Assembly: GCF_020731285.1 (NCBI RefSeq)
Contig: NZ_JAJFOW010000013.1
Coordinates: 62,001-126,000, forward strand
Length of the DNA stretch: 64,000 nt
Direction of reading: 5' to 3'
Origin: Cohnella baijiui
GTDB lineage: Bacteria > Bacillota > Bacilli > Paenibacillales > Paenibacillaceae
Below, one piece after another: positions 1 to 8,352 of this stretch; the stretch's first letter is position 1, and each line of letters starts with the position of its first letter. Position numbers and translations under genes: made by a program. The notes under the pieces are model-generated. The model made no database searches, was not told the origin of the DNA, and saw nothing but the letters and a program-made list of their open reading frames with translations.

Positions 1-668
1 ATTTGCTCGGCCTGTTCCTTATTCGCCTTTACGGCGATCGCGCTGTAGGATTTGTCGGTTGCCGTTCCGTCTGCTCCCTGCCTTGCCGCTGACTGTTGAA
101 GCTGCTGCCAGTCTCGCTCATTTAGAAACACCGCGGGTGAGTGACTGAACGATTCATGACTCACGAATCCGCTGACGATCCACTTCATCCCCGAAGCTTG
201 ATCGAGAATCTCGGAACCGATCTCAATGCCCGAATCCTTCAATTGGTCGTCGACGACCGCTTGTCCTTCACTCTGGGAAGTTATTGCGGTTCCTTCGGTT
301 ACGGAAGGCATCAGCCAGCCCTCCGGTCTAACCGCGAGCAGCGTAACATCTAGCTTGTGGGCAGTCCCTTTGGTCGTCACAGTAGTCATTTTGACGCCAA
401 GCGGCTGCGCATTCTTTTCCCCTGTTATGGAACCGGCCTGTGCCAGATCACCCTCTCCGAGTTGAGAACGGGTAAAGCGATGATTCGATTCCTTCTCCAT
501 AATGAAGTGCGTAGCGCTCATATTCTGAATCGATGCTGCATTGTCATAAGCAAGACCCCGCGCCAGCCCCGTGACAAACAGGACCAAAAAGGCAACCAGC
601 AGCATAATGATGGCGATCAGCGAATAACGGACTTTGGCGAACTTCATCTCTCGTATGGCCAGATACAC
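1..668 (-). CDS. hrtB: HrtB-like ABC transporter permease (FtsX family), 5' part only
   Basis: This reading frame runs off the left edge, so only about 222 N-terminal residues are visible. The start is GTG at 668, preceded by a GGAGGG ribosome site. The protein opens with YLAIREMKFAKVRYSL, then one strong membrane helix (about residues 17-38) and a large extracytoplasmic domain, the layout of MacB/FtsX permeases. The opening and the helix followed by LVLFVTGLARGLA resemble the haem exporter permease HrtB. In that family it works with the ATPase HrtA to relieve haem toxicity. A direct repeat like the HssR operator lies just upstream, which supports the assignment. The partner ATPase and sensor system would be expected further left, outside the window. 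A generic DevC/MacB-type permease is the alternative. Confidence 0.75.
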   Translation of the reverse strand, partial: MYLAIREMKFAKVRYSLIAIIMLLVAFLVLFVTGLARGLAYDNAASIQNMSATHFIMEKESNHRFTRSQLGEGDLAQAGSITGEKNAQPLGVKMTTVTTKGTAHKLDVTLLAVRPEGWLMPSVTEGTAITSQSEGQAVVDDQLKDSGIEIGSEILDQASGMKWIVSGFVSHESFSHSPAVFLNERDWQQLQQSAARQGADGTATDKSYSAIAVKANKEQAEQ

Positions 669-708
669 GGTGCTTCCCTCCCTCTAGATAGCTTAAGTTT
701 AGGAAGCG

Positions 709-728
709 AATATGAACGGCGCGTGAAT
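709..728 (-). promoter_or_regulatory. HssR-like direct-repeat operator
   Basis: On the minus strand two 9-bp half sites, ATTCACGCG and GTTCATATT, follow each other with a 2-bp gap, 40 bp upstream of the HrtB-like start. The second half site is identical to the half site published for HssR (GTTCATATT-N2-GTTCATATT). The first keeps only the TTCA core in the same register. The spacing and the downstream gene suggest haem-responsive control; this is inferred from sequence likeness. Confidence 0.5.
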
Positions 729-751
729 GGTCCATTACAATTGAGGCAATG

Positions 752-790
752 AAATAAAGCGCCGAAGACAGAAATCTGTCTCCGACGCTT
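752..790 (-). terminator. Rho-independent terminator after the GH3 gene
   Basis: The arms AAGCG(T)CGGAGACAGA and TCTGTCTTCGGCGCTT pair across a 2-nt centre on the minus strand and are followed by TATTTC. It starts a few bases after the GH3 stop codon and separates that operon from the HrtB-like gene. Confidence 0.75.
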
Positions 791-796
791 CCTTAT

Positions 797-2920
797 TCAA
801 TACTCGATCGTAAATACCGGATGCTCGAGATCGTTCACGTAGATCCGGAATTCTCCCGGCTCGACCGTCCGCCGCAAATCGGCATCCAAATATTTTAGAT
901 CTTCCAAAGATATGGACATCTCGACGTTCACGGAACCATTGGCCGGAACCGGAACGACCCGGTAAGCTTTCATCTCCCGCACCGGACGAACCGCCCTGGA
1001 TACCGCATCTTCGATATACAAGATGGCGATCTCCGAGAAGTCATACCGGCTCGGATTATGAATCCGAAAAGTCACCTTCAAATCCTCGGTCTCCGTGATC
1101 CGGAGGCCCGAAATGGCGAAGTCCGAGTAGGTCGCTCCGGCATAGGTTAGCCCATGCCCGAACGGGAACAGCGGACCGATATCGCAATCCTGATACCGGC
1201 TGCTGTAGCTGGACGTATTAGCAGGTCGGCCTGTGCTGTGCTCGTTGTAGTAGATCGGCGTCTGGGCCGAATCGCGCAGGAACGACATCGTCAGCTTCCC
1301 GGAAGGCGTCGCCTGGCCGGTCAAGAGCTTCGCGACGGCCGCCCCCGCCCTCGTCCCCGGATACCAGCACCACAGCAAGGCCGGCATATCGTCGATGATA
1401 TCCTGCAGCGCCAACGGTCGGCCGGAGAAGATGACGCATGCATAAGGTCGGCCGGTGATCTTCACGGCTCGAATCAGCCGCTTCTGCTCATCATCCAGTT
1501 CGAGCTTGACGCTGCTATGCCCCTCTCCGCTAAGTCCCCAATGCTCGCCGACGGTGACGATAACGTAATCGCATCGAGCTAGCACGTCTTCCGGGCAATC
1601 CTCCAACTTGTCGAAGGCGTCGACCGACAGCGAGCCGTCTGCTTGCTTCAGCCCCTCCTCCAGGGTTACGGTATCGCCGAAACGCCCTTTGCAGGCCCAG
1701 TTGCCGAGCAGCTCCCGCGTGCGGGCGAACGGCCCGACGAGAACGACGTTCCGATGCTCCGGGCGAAGCGGCAGCGTCTCGTTCTCGTTCTTTAACAAGA
1801 CGCTGCTTCGGATACCCGCCTCTTCGGCAAGCGCCAGGGATGCGGAATTCAATAGAACCGCATCTTCCGCAGCTTCGTCCGCATATGGATTTTCGAACAG
1901 CCCCATTTCGTTTTTGAGTCGCAGCACCTTCAGAACGGCCGCGTCCACGTCCTGTAGCAATTCCGGCCGCTTCTCGAGGATGGCTTCGAAATGCTCCAGA
2001 TAATGGGTCGAAACCATCTCGATGTCGACTCCCGCGTCCAGCGCCAGTTCGGCCGCTTCCCGGCCGTCGCGGGCCACGCGATGCCTCTGCAGCTCCGACA
2101 CCGCGCCCCAATCGGAGATGACCAGATCTTCGAAGCCGTATCGATCTCGCAGAATCTCCTTAAGCATCCACGGACTGGCCGTTACCGGAACCCCGTTGAA
2201 CGCGTTGAACGAACTCATGACGAATCTCGGCCGCTCTTCCAGCGCGATCTCGTAAGGCTTGCCGTAGTACTCGAAAAATTCCCGCATCGACATGTCGACG
2301 GTATTGTAATCTTTCCCGCCGATTCCCGCCCCATAAGCAGCGAAGTGCTTCAAGCAAGCCGCAACGCCGTCCGGAGAGATGTGACCCTCGCGGATTTTCT
2401 GATAACCGCGGATCATAGCCTTGCCTAGTTCGCCGGACAGCAGATGGTCTTCTCCAAACGATTCCATCACGCGTCCCCACCTGGCATCCCGCACCAGATC
2501 CGTCATCGGCGAGAAATTGACGTGGATGCCGGCTGCCCGCAGCTCGGACGCCGTCTCCTCTGCCACCCGCTGAACGATTCGCTCGTCCCAGCTGCAGGAC
2601 AGCCCCAATGGAATCGGGAAAATCGTCCGGTAGCCGTGAATCGCGTCGTGCATGAAAAGCAACGGAATCTTCAACCGGGACCGCTTCAAATATTCCTCTT
2701 GAATCCGGTTGGTCATCTTCGCGCTGGATGCGCCGATGACGCTGCCAATCGTGTATAGCGTCTCTTCATCCAGGATATGCCGCGAATACGCCGGCCCCGT
2801 CTCCACCATCTCATCGTCGACATGACCGACATAGAGTTCGCCGGTAATTTGCGACAGCTGTCCGAACTTCTCCTTCAGCGTCATCGACGCCAGCAAATCT
2901 TCTAATTGACGGTTATCCAT
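797..2920 (-). CDS. Glycoside hydrolase family 3 (beta-glucosidase type)
   Basis: A cytoplasmic GH3 enzyme of about 707 residues with no signal peptide, expected to release non-reducing-end beta-linked sugars from imported oligosaccharides. The (beta/alpha)8 domain fills roughly residues 10-330. It carries the substrate-site motif KHFAAYG near residue 193 and the nucleophile motif SDWGAV (Asp about 270). The alpha/beta sandwich follows, with a GEGHSS region that probably holds the acid/base Glu, and a fibronectin-III-like domain closes the protein. An upstream TTG at 2926 is possible, but GAGG sits 7 nt before the ATG at 2920 and favours that start. It is the last gene of the ABC transporter/GH4 operon. 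The motifs are of the BglX type and not of the NagZ type (no KHFPGHG), so an N-acetylglucosaminidase role is less likely. Exact substrate is unknown. Confidence 0.85.
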   Translation of the reverse strand: MDNRQLEDLLASMTLKEKFGQLSQITGELYVGHVDDEMVETGPAYSRHILDEETLYTIGSVIGASSAKMTNRIQEEYLKRSRLKIPLLFMHDAIHGYRTIFPIPLGLSCSWDERIVQRVAEETASELRAAGIHVNFSPMTDLVRDARWGRVMESFGEDHLLSGELGKAMIRGYQKIREGHISPDGVAACLKHFAAYGAGIGGKDYNTVDMSMREFFEYYGKPYEIALEERPRFVMSSFNAFNGVPVTASPWMLKEILRDRYGFEDLVISDWGAVSELQRHRVARDGREAAELALDAGVDIEMVSTHYLEHFEAILEKRPELLQDVDAAVLKVLRLKNEMGLFENPYADEAAEDAVLLNSASLALAEEAGIRSSVLLKNENETLPLRPEHRNVVLVGPFARTRELLGNWACKGRFGDTVTLEEGLKQADGSLSVDAFDKLEDCPEDVLARCDYVIVTVGEHWGLSGEGHSSVKLELDDEQKRLIRAVKITGRPYACVIFSGRPLALQDIIDDMPALLWCWYPGTRAGAAVAKLLTGQATPSGKLTMSFLRDSAQTPIYYNEHSTGRPANTSSYSSRYQDCDIGPLFPFGHGLTYAGATYSDFAISGLRITETEDLKVTFRIHNPSRYDFSEIAILYIEDAVSRAVRPVREMKAYRVVPVPANGSVNVEMSISLEDLKYLDADLRRTVEPGEFRIYVNDLEHPVFTIEY

Positions 2921-2954
2921 TCTCAAGCCTCGCTATCCGCGTGCCGCAGCTGAA

Positions 2955-4340
2955 TTATACCCACTCGAGGGCGGGCAAGATATCCTTCTGAAGCTCGCAC
3001 ATCTCGTCGATCATCGCGCAAGCTTGATAGTAGGTCGGTGCCTGCGGGTCGAGTAGGATTGCTTGCAGCAGCTTCGTCTTCGACTTCTCGACGAAGGCTT
3101 CGAGCAACAGCTTGTGTATCGTCCCCTGAATATGGATCGTGCCGATCACAGCCGTCGGCAAATCGACGGTCATGGGCTTCAAGGCGATCCCCCTACCGTT
3201 CACGATTGCTTGCGTCTCCACCACCATATCGTCGGGCAGCCCGCGGATAGCGCCTTTGTTCGGCAAGTTGACGGCGTTGAGCTGCACCTCGTCATCGAAG
3301 AAGATCGCTTCGATGATCGGAATAGCGTATTCCTGGCTCGGGCAAACCTTCGCTTTATCGTAGGTATAGGCCTGCTCGACCCAGCTCTCTTGCGTCTGCA
3401 CGCTGTCGAACAGCCCTTTGTCCAAGCTGTTGCCGCTCGCGCTATAGACGAACTCCGGCGTTCTCGCGCCTTGCTTCCACAGCTGCTCCCGGATCGGATC
3501 ATAGCGGTATTGCAGCGATAGTCCTGCGTAAAAATCGTCCGCATACGAGACATATTCGCCGCAATGGTTCGTCCCCGGGTACGGATAATAGCCGTAGATA
3601 TGGTACATCGTTCGGGACAGCCCGATATGGTCGAATTGCGCCAGCCGATTGGCCTTCCGCTCCTTCTCGCGGAACAGCGGGTACAGGTCCTCGCCCGTCT
3701 CTTTGTCCCATACTTTCGTGAAGAAGCCGAAGTGGTTCAAGCCGCCGCCTTCGATGCCGATCTCTTCCGGATTCCGCTCCAGAAACTCGCCCAGCTGATG
3801 GATGCCCATATCCAAGCCGTGACAGAGGCCCACGATCTTGATCGAAGTCAGCTTGGACACGGCCTCGACCAGCTTCGCTTCGGGATTCGTGTAGTTGATG
3901 AACCAAGCGTCCGGGCACACCTTTTCCATCGTCCGGGCAATCTCGAGCATCGGGCCCAGGTTGCGAAGCGTATGGAACATCGATCCCGGTCCGCCGTTCT
4001 CCCCGTAGATTTGCTTGCTGCCGTAGCGGCGCGGAATGTGAAAATCCTGGGACCAGTAGAAGTACCGGTCGACCTCGATCGCGACGATGGCGAAATCGGC
4101 GCCCCGCAGCGATTGCTCCAGGTCCGTCGTCTGCCAGATGGCGGCCGGATGGGAGAATGAATCGAACATTTCCTTCGCATACCGATAAGTCCGGTTGACG
4201 TTTTCCTCGCTGATATCCATGAGCGCGATTTCGAGCTCCGCTTCGTTTCTGAGCCGCGGGGACAGCACGAGATCCTGCAAGGCTCCCAGTGCGAACGACA
4301 CGCTTCCCGCTCCGATTAACGCAACCTTCATCTTTTTCAT
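2955..4340 (-). CDS. Glycoside hydrolase family 4 (NAD- and metal-dependent)
   Basis: A 461-residue GH4 enzyme. These enzymes cleave alpha- or beta-glycosides by an NAD-dependent redox-elimination mechanism and need a divalent metal. A Rossmann loop (GAGSVSFALG, residues 10-19) opens the protein. INYTNPE near 148-154 and GLCHG (Cys173, His174) match the GH4 substrate and metal-binding positions, and LNHFGF lies near 201-206. An AAGGAG site lies 10 nt upstream of the ATG. It lies between the transporter genes and GH3 in one minus-strand operon. The sequence does not settle whether the substrate is alpha-glucoside, alpha-galactoside, a glucuronide or a phosphorylated sugar. An ABC importer instead of a PTS argues against a 6-phospho-glycosidase. 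Confidence 0.85.
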   Translation of the reverse strand: MKKMKVALIGAGSVSFALGALQDLVLSPRLRNEAELEIALMDISEENVNRTYRYAKEMFDSFSHPAAIWQTTDLEQSLRGADFAIVAIEVDRYFYWSQDFHIPRRYGSKQIYGENGGPGSMFHTLRNLGPMLEIARTMEKVCPDAWFINYTNPEAKLVEAVSKLTSIKIVGLCHGLDMGIHQLGEFLERNPEEIGIEGGGLNHFGFFTKVWDKETGEDLYPLFREKERKANRLAQFDHIGLSRTMYHIYGYYPYPGTNHCGEYVSYADDFYAGLSLQYRYDPIREQLWKQGARTPEFVYSASGNSLDKGLFDSVQTQESWVEQAYTYDKAKVCPSQEYAIPIIEAIFFDDEVQLNAVNLPNKGAIRGLPDDMVVETQAIVNGRGIALKPMTVDLPTAVIGTIHIQGTIHKLLLEAFVEKSKTKLLQAILLDPQAPTYYQACAMIDEMCELQKDILPALEWV

Positions 4341-4362
4341 CGTTACCGAACTCCTTTGTGAT

Positions 4363-5202
4363 TTATTCCTTCAATGCCCCTACCATGACGCCCGAGAGGA
4401 TGTTCCGCTGGAAGACGATGTACGCGAGGGCGGCCGGGAATGCCGAGACGACAGCCGCCGTGGCGATCATAGGATAATCCATCGTGAACTTGGTTTGGAA
4501 ATAGTTCAGGCCGACCGGCAGCGTCCTCAATTGGTCGTTCTGAATCAGGATCGTCGGCAGCATAAAGTTGTTCCAGGTGCCGATCGCCGTAAAGACGATG
4601 AGGGACACCATGGGCGCATACAACATCGGCATGATGATATAATACAAATTTTTCGCTTCGGTCGAGCCGTCGATCCGAGCCGATTCCAGCAGGGCGTACG
4701 GGATATCCTTCATGAACCCTCTCAGCAGGAAAATCGAGAACGGGATGTTCAGCGCGATTTGCGGCAGGATGAGCGACCAAATCGTATTCAGCAAACCCAT
4801 CGACTTCAAATTGTTGAACAGCGGAATGATGATTAAATCCAACGGAACCGTAAGTCCCCAGAGCACGATCAGGAAAAAAATCCCCTTGCCCTTGAACTTC
4901 ATATACGCGAATGGGTAAGCGCCGAGCAGGGCCAGCAGGACGACGAACGCGACGACGACAACGGTCACGATCACGCTATTCTTATAGTAGGTCACAAAAT
5001 TGCCGACGTCCCAAATGCGCGAATAATTATCCCAGTGGAAAATATGCGGCAGAGCCAAGGGGCCATCGATGTTGATTTCGCTCATCGTTTTCAGAGACGT
5101 GTTGATGACGAGCAGGAACGGGAAAATCGTCAGCAAAACCGTACAGATCATGATGACATAAACGAGCGTGCGTCGCATGAGCAAAGATCGGGTCATGGTC
5201 AT
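4363..5202 (-). CDS. Carbohydrate ABC transporter permease (MalG type)
   Basis: A 279-residue inner-membrane permease with about six helices. Near residues 188-200 it has the cytoplasmic EAA-like loop (LLESARIDGSTEAKNLYY) that docks with the ATPase. Length and helix pattern fit the MalG/LacG branch of binding-protein-dependent sugar transporters. It follows the MalF-type permease by 3 bp and precedes the GH4 gene by 22 bp, so it is co-transcribed. No ATPase gene is present in this operon. As in many Firmicutes, a shared MsmX/UgpC-type ATPase encoded elsewhere probably energises it (inferred). Confidence 0.92.
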   Translation of the reverse strand: MTMTRSLLMRRTLVYVIMICTVLLTIFPFLLVINTSLKTMSEINIDGPLALPHIFHWDNYSRIWDVGNFVTYYKNSVIVTVVVVAFVVLLALLGAYPFAYMKFKGKGIFFLIVLWGLTVPLDLIIIPLFNNLKSMGLLNTIWSLILPQIALNIPFSIFLLRGFMKDIPYALLESARIDGSTEAKNLYYIIMPMLYAPMVSLIVFTAIGTWNNFMLPTILIQNDQLRTLPVGLNYFQTKFTMDYPMIATAAVVSAFPAALAYIVFQRNILSGVMVGALKE

Positions 5203-5205
5203 AAG

Positions 5206-6126
5206 CTATTGATCCCTTTCTCTGATCCAAATGATGGTTCTCGAAACGAGAAGAACGAACAACGTCAGCACAATGGAAGCCGCCGCAGCGAAGCCCAGCC
5301 GGTTGACGATAAAGCCTTGCGTGTAGACATAATACGAGATGACGTACGAGCTGTATCCCGGACCGCCCTTGGTTGTAGCCATGACGATATCGAATACGCT
5401 GAAGGAACCGATCGTCATCAGGATGACGACCGTCGTGATCGTTTGCCGAAGGCCGGGGATCGAGACGTGCCGGAATTGGCCCCATGCGCCGCAGCCGTCG
5501 ATGTTGGCGGCGTCGTACAGCTGCGTATCCACGCCCTGCAGCGCCGCAGTGAAGAGCATCGTCGTATAGCCGAAGCTGCCCCACACGAAAATCACGAACA
5601 GCGCATACATGACGAGATCGGGATTGCCGAGCCAGCCGGCAACGGGCCGGCCGATGCCCAGCTGATCCAGAATCGCGGACAGCGGACCGAAGCTCGGGTC
5701 GTATATCCACTTCCAGATGACGGCAGCGATGACGGAAGAGATAATTTGCGGGAAGAAAAACCCCATCTGAAACCACTTGGTGAATCGAATATTGCCGCGA
5801 ACGAGAAAATTGGCAAAAACGAGGCCCAGACCTACGGGAATCGTCGCGCCGCCGACGACCCATAGCAGCGTATTCTTAATCGCCTGCAAGAACATCGGCT
5901 CGTCGGTAAACAGATGGAGATAGTTTTGCAATCCGACGAACTTCTTCGGACTGATCCCGTCCCAGTTCGTCATGCTGATATAGAAAGTTTGCAGGGCCGG
6001 CCATATCATGAAGAAGGCCACCATCGCAAACGCCGGAAGAAGGAACAAGTACGCGAGCGGATTGGTCTTCTCCGCGCTCCTTCGTTTGAACGTGCGCTTC
6101 TGCCGAGGTATGGCTGCTTGTCTCAC
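5206..6126 (-). CDS. Carbohydrate ABC transporter permease (MalF type)
   Basis: A 306-residue sugar permease that starts at GTG with GAGG 8 nt upstream. A basic N-terminal tail (to about residue 22) is followed by six predicted helices. The loop LYDAANIDGCGAWGQFRHV near residues 203-221 is the EAA motif for contact with the ATPase. It forms the transmembrane pore with the MalG-type permease encoded next. A strong hairpin lies between it and the upstream binding-protein gene, which probably lowers permease expression relative to the binding protein. Confidence 0.92.
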   Translation of the reverse strand: MRQAAIPRQKRTFKRRSAEKTNPLAYLFLLPAFAMVAFFMIWPALQTFYISMTNWDGISPKKFVGLQNYLHLFTDEPMFLQAIKNTLLWVVGGATIPVGLGLVFANFLVRGNIRFTKWFQMGFFFPQIISSVIAAVIWKWIYDPSFGPLSAILDQLGIGRPVAGWLGNPDLVMYALFVIFVWGSFGYTTMLFTAALQGVDTQLYDAANIDGCGAWGQFRHVSIPGLRQTITTVVILMTIGSFSVFDIVMATTKGGPGYSSYVISYYVYTQGFIVNRLGFAAAASIVLTLFVLLVSRTIIWIRERDQ

Positions 6127-6151
6127 AAGAATCGCCTCATTATACAGGATG

Positions 6152-6186
6152 GATGTCCTTTAACCCATAGAGGGTTAAAGGACATC
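6152..6186 (-). promoter_or_regulatory. Perfect 15-bp hairpin between binding-protein and permease genes
   Basis: The arms GATGTCCTTTAACCC and GGGTTAAAGGACATC are perfect complements around a 5-nt loop. No T-run follows on the minus strand, so it is not a classic terminator. Its place just after the solute-binding protein gene suggests a 3' stabiliser or partial attenuator, as is known between malE and malF-type genes. Function is inferred. Confidence 0.7.
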
Positions 6187-6208
6187 GGTCATACCTTCGA
6201 TTCGATGC

Positions 6209-7534
6209 CTACTGTCCCTGGGCGGCGGCGGACAGCTTGTCGTATTCTTTCTTGATCTCTTCCCAAGCCTGTTCGGGCGTGTTCTTCTGGAAGAACATCA
6301 TTTGCAGCTGCTTGTTTATAATATCAAACAGTCCCGGAACGGCATTGTCGAGGAAGAAGCCCATCTGAGTGCCTTGAATCGCTTGGTCGACTTCTTTCTT
6401 CAAGTCTGAAGCTTGAGCCCCCGACATGTCCGCTTTGATCGTTGGCGTAGAACCGCCTTCATACCAGAGCTTGACGACATCCGGGTTCATGAACGTGTCG
6501 ATGAAGTCCAGCGCTGCCTGCTTCTTCTCGTCGCTCAGCTTCGCGTTCAGCGCCCAGCCGCCGTCCGTCGCGTTGACGATCGGGTGCGTCTGGCTGTTCG
6601 CATCCTGCTGCGGGAACGCGAACGCGCCTGTCGGCACGTTTGTGCCCTCGTAAGTCGGGATGTCCCAGTTGCCGCCCAGAACCATCGCGGACTGACCCTT
6701 CGCATAATAGGTCGGCACCGCGGCGCCGTCAATCGAAGCATCTTCCTTCCGGTAATACCCGCTTTTCTGCCAATCGTTAACCTGATTCAGAGCCGCTACG
6801 AACGCTTTTTCGAATTCGGGCGTAATCCCTTGCTGGAAGTAGAACTTTTTGATGTCGTCCATCGGCGCTTGATTGTACAGCATGTGGAACACCGACCACA
6901 TCTTCGGATTATTCGACATGCCGCCGTTCTCCATCGGAACGTAGCCGGCTTCTTTGACCTTGGCCAGAATGGCGTCCAACTCGTCCATCGTCTTCGGCGG
7001 CGTCAGATTCAGCTTGGAGAAGATGTCCTTGTTGTAGTAGACGACGACGGGAGCCGTCGCATACGGAACGCTATAGTACTTGCCGGACGTTCTGGCGTTC
7101 TGGAAGTCGATCGCTCCGTCCACTTCCTTGTCGATCCAGCCCCGGCTCTTCACGTCGTCGGTAATGTCCATCAGGTAGTTGTTCTTTTGCAGCATCTGCT
7201 GCATCGTGTCGTCCACGTAGACGATATCTTGTCCTGAGCCGGAGTTGAACGCCAGCTTCAGGCTTTGGGCGTATTCGGACCACGGGTTCGGGCTGTATTG
7301 AATGGTGACATTGGGATGCGTTTGGTTGAAGATCTTGATCGTTTCGTTCATGATGTTGACGCGGGCTTCGTCAGTCATAGAGGAAGTGACGGTCAACGTA
7401 ATTTTCCCGGAACCCGAAGGGTCCCCGGTAGAATTGCCGGAGGAATCGCCCGCGTTATTGGAACCGCAACCAACAAGGCTGACGAGCATAAGAGACAAAC
7501 TGCCGAACAGCAGACCCGCTTTCGCTTTGGACAT
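6209..7534 (-). CDS. Extracellular sugar-binding lipoprotein of the ABC transporter
   Basis: A family 1 (MalE/MsmE-like) solute-binding protein of 441 residues. The start at 7534 is chosen because AAGGGG lies 7 nt upstream; an in-frame start 45 bp further up lacks this. It has a lipoprotein signal with lipobox LVSLVGC, so the mature protein is anchored outside the membrane by its Cys. A short Ser/Gly/Asn-rich linker leads into the two-lobed binding domain, with YSPNPWSEYAQSLKLAF typical of the first lobe. It is the first gene of the transporter block and lies 75 bp downstream of nagB. The sugar bound cannot be read from sequence. Confidence 0.93.
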   Translation of the reverse strand: MSKAKAGLLFGSLSLMLVSLVGCGSNNAGDSSGNSTGDPSGSGKITLTVTSSMTDEARVNIMNETIKIFNQTHPNVTIQYSPNPWSEYAQSLKLAFNSGSGQDIVYVDDTMQQMLQKNNYLMDITDDVKSRGWIDKEVDGAIDFQNARTSGKYYSVPYATAPVVVYYNKDIFSKLNLTPPKTMDELDAILAKVKEAGYVPMENGGMSNNPKMWSVFHMLYNQAPMDDIKKFYFQQGITPEFEKAFVAALNQVNDWQKSGYYRKEDASIDGAAVPTYYAKGQSAMVLGGNWDIPTYEGTNVPTGAFAFPQQDANSQTHPIVNATDGGWALNAKLSDEKKQAALDFIDTFMNPDVVKLWYEGGSTPTIKADMSGAQASDLKKEVDQAIQGTQMGFFLDNAVPGLFDIINKQLQMMFFQKNTPEQAWEEIKKEYDKLSAAAQGQ

Positions 7535-7609
7535 TGGAGATCCCCTTTTCATCTTGATTTTAGGTATTCTCGGATTCATTGCGTTCGATGCATGGTCGCA
7601 GTACGCTCT

Positions 7610-8335
7610 TCAGCGAACGAACGCCGCCGCCGCTTCGTCCATGCAGACATGGACGTTCGGGTGGCGTTGCAGAACCGTGACCGGCACTTCGTTCGTAACC
7701 TCGTGTTGCAGCGCTTTTCTCACGATTTCCGCTTTCTTGTTTCCGTCCGCGATCAGAATCACCTTGCCCGCCTGCATCAGGTGTTTGATCCCGAGCGTTA
7801 TTCCCTGTTGCACGTTCTTCTGTTCCGGAAAGTATTTCACGGAGACCATCTTCGTAACGGAGTCGAGCTCCGTCACGTGCGAGTAGCTTTCGAAATCGAC
7901 ATGAGGCTCGTTAAAGCCCAAATGCCCGTTCATGCCGACGCCAAGCAGCAACAGATCGATGGTCCCATGCGTCCCGATAAAGTCGTCCATCGCCTTGCAC
8001 TCCGCTTCCAGGTCGTCGCTGGTTCCGTTGAAGAAATGAAGGTTCTGCTCCTTGATACCGCAAGGCTCGAAGAAATGACGGTCAAGCGTCTGCCGGCAGC
8101 TGCCTTCATCCGAAGCGCCAAGGCCGACCCATTCGTCCAGACTGATGAAGCGACACTTATCGAAGCTTATCCGCCCGGCGTGAACCGCTTCCACCAAACA
8201 GGAGAAAGTACCGAGCGGCGTATTGCCGGCGGCGAAGCACAGCAGCGAGTCCGGTTTCTCTCTGACTTGCCGAATGATCAGCTCGGCGGCTTGCTGCGAC
8301 ATTTCATAATAATTGCGCGCGATATGCGTATTCAT
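7610..8335 (-). CDS. nagB: Glucosamine-6-phosphate deaminase (NagB family)
   Basis: A 241-residue cytosolic enzyme expected to convert glucosamine-6-phosphate to fructose-6-phosphate and ammonia. The length equals that of Bacillus NagB (about 242). It carries LDEWVGL (active-site Asp region, near residue 67) and GVGMNGHLGFNEP (near 132-144), with the catalytic His and Glu of the family. Asn replaces the Asp of E. coli NagB before GH, but this is usual in Firmicute NagB proteins. GGAGGT lies just upstream of the start. It lies 17 bp after the ROK kinase gene and shares its operon. No nagA deacetylase is nearby, which suggests a non-acetylated amino sugar as the intermediate. A galactosamine-6-phosphate isomerase of the AgaI group is the alternative. 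Confidence 0.85.
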   Translation of the reverse strand: MNTHIARNYYEMSQQAAELIIRQVREKPDSLLCFAAGNTPLGTFSCLVEAVHAGRISFDKCRFISLDEWVGLGASDEGSCRQTLDRHFFEPCGIKEQNLHFFNGTSDDLEAECKAMDDFIGTHGTIDLLLLGVGMNGHLGFNEPHVDFESYSHVTELDSVTKMVSVKYFPEQKNVQQGITLGIKHLMQAGKVILIADGNKKAEIVRKALQHEVTNEVPVTVLQRHPNVHVCMDEAAAAFVR

Positions 8336-8352
8336 CCCAACACCTCCCTTTT

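Noticed and set aside
7610..8335. Apparent loss of the NagB catalytic Asp (NGH in place of DGH)
   Set aside because: Firmicute NagB proteins normally have Asn here, so it is not a sign of inactivity.
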